Source of the DNA: an uncultured Eubacteriales bacterium | GTDB lineage: Bacteria; Bacillota; Clostridia; Oscillospirales; CAG-272 | Direction: 5' to 3' | Length of the DNA stretch: 9,325 nucleotides | Assembly (NCBI GenBank): GCA_934462885.1 | Contig: CAKSJC010000054.1 | Coordinates: 1 to 9,325, forward strand | In this document: positions 7,306-9,325 of the stretch, one piece after another | How the letters are laid out: the number at the start of each line of letters is the position of its first letter | Numbering within the stretch: the first letter of the stretch is position 1 | Made by a program: the position numbers and the translations under genes | Notes under the pieces: generated by a model | Seen by the model: the letters and a program-made list of their open reading frames with translations, nothing else | Databases searched by the model: none | What the model was told of the DNA's origin: nothing

Positions 7306-7589
7306 ACGTTCGCGTGGTCATGGAACGTAACGTAATGAGAAAAAACGGAATTTGGCGGAGGAAATATCACAAAATTCCGCCGGATGCGCTTATTTTAGGC
7401 AAATGTATTTATGATAACCGCGCTGTCGCAGAGCGTCGTCTGCAAAGAAATTAAACCTGAGGCAGACGCACGTGAATTTGCACGCAGCAAGCCGCTTGCG
7501 CGCAGTCTTATATAACTGTTTACGTAAATTAACACAAGCGATTTGCGTAAACGATTTACTCGACTCATGAAGATCGGAGAATGTCTTGT
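7306..7589 (+). other. Unusually long gatA-gatB spacer with several hairpins
   Basis: 284 nt separate two genes that are commonly nearly contiguous in gatCAB operons. I see no convincing gene and no T-run that would make a terminator. Inverted repeats on the + strand: 7346-7353 with 7372-7379 (8 bp), competing with 7354-7359/7376-7381; 7434-7443 with 7462-7472 (10 bp, one bulge); 7487-7491 with 7495-7499 (5 bp, loop CCG); 7518-7529 with 7541-7552 (12 bp, one G-U pair). Short open frames at 7320-7454 (44 codons) and 7411-7515 (34 codons) lack binding sites. The stretch could be a structured leader, a processing region or a decayed gene; the sequence does not decide. No T-box consensus was found. 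Confidence 0.5.
7518..7552. repeat. Inverted repeat / paired TTTRCGTAAA palindromes before gatB
   Basis: GTTTACGTAAAT (7518-7529) and ATTTGCGTAAAC (7541-7552) are inverted copies with one G-U-compatible difference and an 11-nt loop. Each half is itself palindromic: TTTACGTAAA (7519-7528) is perfect and TTTGCGTAAA (7542-7551) is off by one. Their centres are 23 bp apart, about two helical turns. GTAAA-CGA-TTTAC (7547-7559) offers a competing small hairpin. This suits either an RNA stem in the gatB leader or a double operator; choosing between them is inference. Confidence 0.6.
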
Positions 7590-9026
7590 ATGGAATTGGA
7601 ATACGAAGCTGTAATAGGACTCGAAGTGCACGTGGAGTTAAAAACTGCTGCAAAGATTTTTTGCTCCTGCCACGCCGATTTCGGAGCTCCTCCGAATACA
7701 AATGTTTGCCCTGTCTGTCTCGGAATGCCCGGTGCGTTACCTGTTCTTTCGAAAAAAGCGGTCGAACTTGCACTTCGGGCGGGTATCGCGTTTGAATCCG
7801 AAATAAACCGAATTTCATGGTTTGACAGAAAAAATTATTTTTATCCCGATCTCCCGAAAGGATATCAGATAACACAGTTTGAACGGCCGATCTGCGAAGG
7901 AGGATCTGTCGTTATCGAAACGGATGCCGGGAAGAGAAATATCAGGCTTACAAGGATACATCTGGAAGAGGATGCAGGAAAACTCATACACCGAGGGGAA
8001 GAGACTCTTATCGATTACAACAGATGCGGAATCCCGCTTATAGAGATCGTCAGCGAAGCCGATATGCATACTGCAAGTGAGGTGAAGGCATATCTCGCAT
8101 CTTTGCGCCGCACTCTTCTTTTTGCAGGAGTTTCGGACTGTAAAATGAACGAAGGTTCAATGAGGTGCGATGTCAACGTGTCTGTTCACAGACCGGGAGA
8201 AAAATTAGGAGTTAAGTGCGAGATAAAAAATGTCAACTCCATAAATTACGCCGGACGCGCAGTCGACGACGAAATAAAAAGACAGACGGCGATACTTCGG
8301 GCAGGAGGCACGGTAAGAGCGGAGACGAGGAGATTCAACGAAAATAACGGAAAAACGGAGCTGATGCGTCCGAAAGAAAAAAATATTGATTATCGTTACT
8401 TTACCGAGCCGAATATTCCGCCTCTTGTACTGAGTGAAGAGTATATTGAAGGACAAAGGAACTCTATGCCTGAAATGCCGGATAAGATAATAAATGAACT
8501 TTGCGAAAAGTACGCTTTGCGTGAAGAGGATGCCCGAATAATTTGCGAGGATCCGTCATATGCTCAGTTTTTTATGAAATGCGTGAAGATCGGTAAAAAC
8601 GTACCCGTATGCGCAAATTTATTTATCGGAGAAGTTATTCCGAACATGAAGAATAACGTCGAGTATATTTCACCGGAATTTCTCACGGAGATTGCTGAAA
8701 TGTTCACCGCAGGTGAGATTATAAGCGGAGCGGCAAAGACTCTCATCGGTAAAGCCGCAAACGAGCGTATTTCGCCGCGAGTTATTGCCATTCGTGACAA
8801 AATGCTCAAAATAACGGATCTGGAGGAAATATCGGCGTTTGCCGATGAGACTATTCTTTTGGACGAACGTTCGGTTTCAGATTATATTTCAGGAAAGAGC
8901 GCCGCTGCCAAACGGATTATGGGCGGAGTGATGCGTAAAAGCAGAGGACTGGCTGATCCGATCATCGCTGAGAGAATCATAATTGAAAAGCTTGAAAAAA
9001 TAAAAAAACAAACCGAAACAAAATAA
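7590..9026 (+). CDS. gatB: Aspartyl-/glutamyl-tRNA amidotransferase subunit B
   Basis: The kinase/transamidase subunit of GatCAB. It phosphorylates the misacylated Glu or Asp on tRNA and replaces the phosphate with ammonia delivered from GatA. Using ATG 7590, the protein opens in the usual way with YEAVIGLEVHVELKT. It has the four-Cys zinc site C25, C27, C40, C43 (FCSC and CPVC), then SWFDRKNYFYPDLPKGYQ, RIHLEEDAGK, NEGSMRCDVNVSV, CEIKNVNS and DYRYFTEPNIPPL of the cradle domain. The helical and YqeY-like tail ends in VMRKSRGLADP. At 478 aa it is full length. Start choice: GGAGA at 7576-7580 directly abuts ATG 7581 but is 9 nt from ATG 7590, and the family N-terminus fits the latter. ATG 7581 would add three residues. 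It is separated from gatA by an unusual spacer, yet on the same strand with no obvious terminator between. Confidence 0.96.
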   Translation: MELEYEAVIGLEVHVELKTAAKIFCSCHADFGAPPNTNVCPVCLGMPGALPVLSKKAVELALRAGIAFESEINRISWFDRKNYFYPDLPKGYQITQFERPICEGGSVVIETDAGKRNIRLTRIHLEEDAGKLIHRGEETLIDYNRCGIPLIEIVSEADMHTASEVKAYLASLRRTLLFAGVSDCKMNEGSMRCDVNVSVHRPGEKLGVKCEIKNVNSINYAGRAVDDEIKRQTAILRAGGTVRAETRRFNENNGKTELMRPKEKNIDYRYFTEPNIPPLVLSEEYIEGQRNSMPEMPDKIINELCEKYALREEDARIICEDPSYAQFFMKCVKIGKNVPVCANLFIGEVIPNMKNNVEYISPEFLTEIAEMFTAGEIISGAAKTLIGKAANERISPRVIAIRDKMLKITDLEEISAFADETILLDERSVSDYISGKSAAAKRIMGGVMRKSRGLADPIIAERIIIEKLEKIKKQTETK

Positions 9027-9096
9027 ATACGGAAATCGGGGAAGCGAGACGGAAAACGGGCGATGTGATCCTAAAAAGGTTTGTCTTATATAAAAC

Positions 9097-9136
9097 GGAG
9101 AAAACTTTATTAAAAAGGAGAAAACTCTATTAATAA
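9097..9136 (+). repeat. Two tandem 20-nt repeats in the terminator
   Basis: Units 9097-9116 and 9117-9136 match at 18 of 20 positions, beginning GGAGAAAACT. They differ at the 11th base (T or C) and the 18th (A or T). An inverted third version of the GGAGAAAACT core forms the terminator's descending arm at 9137-9146. Confidence 0.8.
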
Positions 9137-9154
9137 AGTTTTCTCCTTTTTTTT
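9097..9154 (+). terminator. Rho-independent terminator of the gat operon, with duplicated 5' arm
   Basis: The 3' arm AGTTTTCTCCTTTTT (9137-9151), within a T-run that extends to 9154, pairs with AAAAAGGAGAAAACT (9112-9126) to give a 15-bp stem and 10-nt loop. A second upstream copy of the 5' arm (9097-9113) pairs with 9130-9146 over 17 perfect base pairs. The two foldings exclude each other; both place the T-run at or just after the stem. The element lies 70 nt beyond the gatB stop. Termination on the + strand is well supported; the role of the duplicated arm is unknown. Confidence 0.85.
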
Positions 9155-9246
9155 AATCGCTTACTGATAAATGAGTCAGAGTTGCGCAAATTGTACAAAT
9201 AATGAGCCAACTATATCAGTTAAGACGGAAAGTTGTTAATTGGGGC
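9155..9246. other. Repeat-rich stretch between two terminators, no gene seen
   Basis: No credible open frame. It carries two abutting 8-bp palindromes, TTGCGCAA (9182-9189) and TTGTACAA (9191-9198), separated by one A. A direct repeat AATGAGTCA/AATGAGCCA lies at 9170-9178 and 9201-9209. Inverted arms CTTACTGATA (9160-9169) and TATCAGTTAAG (9214-9224, one extra A) enclose both. These look more like protein-binding sites or a small structured RNA than random spacer, but no regulator or family is recognised. Confidence 0.4.
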
Positions 9247-9281
9247 AGAAGAGACTTTTTTCAGAAAAATCTCTTCTTTTT
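9247..9281 (+). terminator. Second hairpin-plus-T-run terminator
   Basis: AGAAGAGA (9247-9254), a bulged C, then TTTTT pairs with AAAAATCTCTTCT (9265-9277) round a loop of about four bases, followed by a T-run at 9278-9281 ahead of G. With only about 90 nt between it and the first terminator, it is either a back-up for the gat operon or the end of a short independent transcript. The remaining bases (9282-9325) show nothing I can name. Confidence 0.65.
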
Positions 9282-9325
9282 GTAAACGCTTCATACAGTC
9301 AGTTTTTCTTTACTAAGCTTTTGTT

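Noticed and set aside
7320..7454. 44-codon plus-strand frame in the spacer (starts MERNVMRKNG)
   Set aside because: No ribosome binding site, overlaps the hairpin arms, and resembles no family I know. Kept only as part of the spacer description.
7411..7515. 34-codon plus-strand frame in the spacer (starts MITALSQSVV)
   Set aside because: Looks mildly protein-like but has no binding site before its ATG, and the hairpins explain the same bases equally well.
7306..7589. T-box riboswitch upstream of gatB
   Set aside because: Considered because gat genes relate to aminoacyl-tRNA supply, but no T-box core sequence or following terminator is present. The TGGAACG near 7321 is too weak.
7390..7875. 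Minus-strand open frame of 161 codons across the gatA-gatB spacer and into gatB
   Set aside because: About 60% lies antisense to strongly conserved gatB coding sequence. Composition is unlike a folded protein and no binding site was seen.

Overview
The window reads as ordinary chromosome from a low-to-moderate GC Gram-positive bacterium. Bacillota, class Clostridia, is the best guess. The evidence is strong GGAGG-type ribosome binding sites, GTG/TTG starts, short hairpin-plus-T-run terminators, an MltG with a long cytoplasmic tail, and GatCAB amidotransferase genes in place of a visible glutaminyl-tRNA synthetase. The lineage is inferred from style, not from a marker gene. I see no tRNA, rRNA, CRISPR array, phage gene or insertion sequence.

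Left block (1-3410, + strand): a 5-formyltetrahydrofolate cyclo-ligase whose start is cut by the window edge, then 2 nt later a CPBP-family membrane protease with a TTG start, then a long MltG-type endolytic transglycosylase. The first two genes are almost certainly cotranscribed and MltG probably is too. The block combines one-carbon metabolism with envelope functions. MltG has about 263 residues of Arg/Gln/Asn-rich, apparently disordered sequence before its membrane anchor, and its start codon is odd: a near-perfect Shine-Dalgarno lies over the only in-frame GTG and points at an ACG.

Centre (3411-4498): a strong 19-bp hairpin sits between convergent genes. Its T-run lies on the minus-strand side, so it mainly terminates the minus-strand YihY/BrkB-like membrane protein gene (start corrected to GTG 4347). 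A divergent AT-rich region separates that gene from the next operon and carries a recognisable minus-strand promoter.

Right block (4499-9026, + strand): deoxyribonuclease IV (all nine metal ligands present), then gatC (long and divergent), gatA (complete Lys-Ser-Ser triad) and gatB (four-Cys zinc site, complete). Together GatCAB converts misacylated Glu-tRNA(Gln), and often Asp-tRNA(Asn), to the correct aminoacyl-tRNA. gatA and gatB are separated by 284 nt that hold several hairpins and paired TTTRCGTAAA palindromes. This is the most unusual non-coding stretch in the window.

Tail (9027-9325): no gene seen. It holds a terminator with a tandemly duplicated 5' arm, a cluster of small palindromes and repeats, and a second terminator.

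I found no convincing new multi-gene system. The best leads are the gatA-gatB spacer, the enlarged GatC, the MltG start and tail, and the repeat-rich 3' region.
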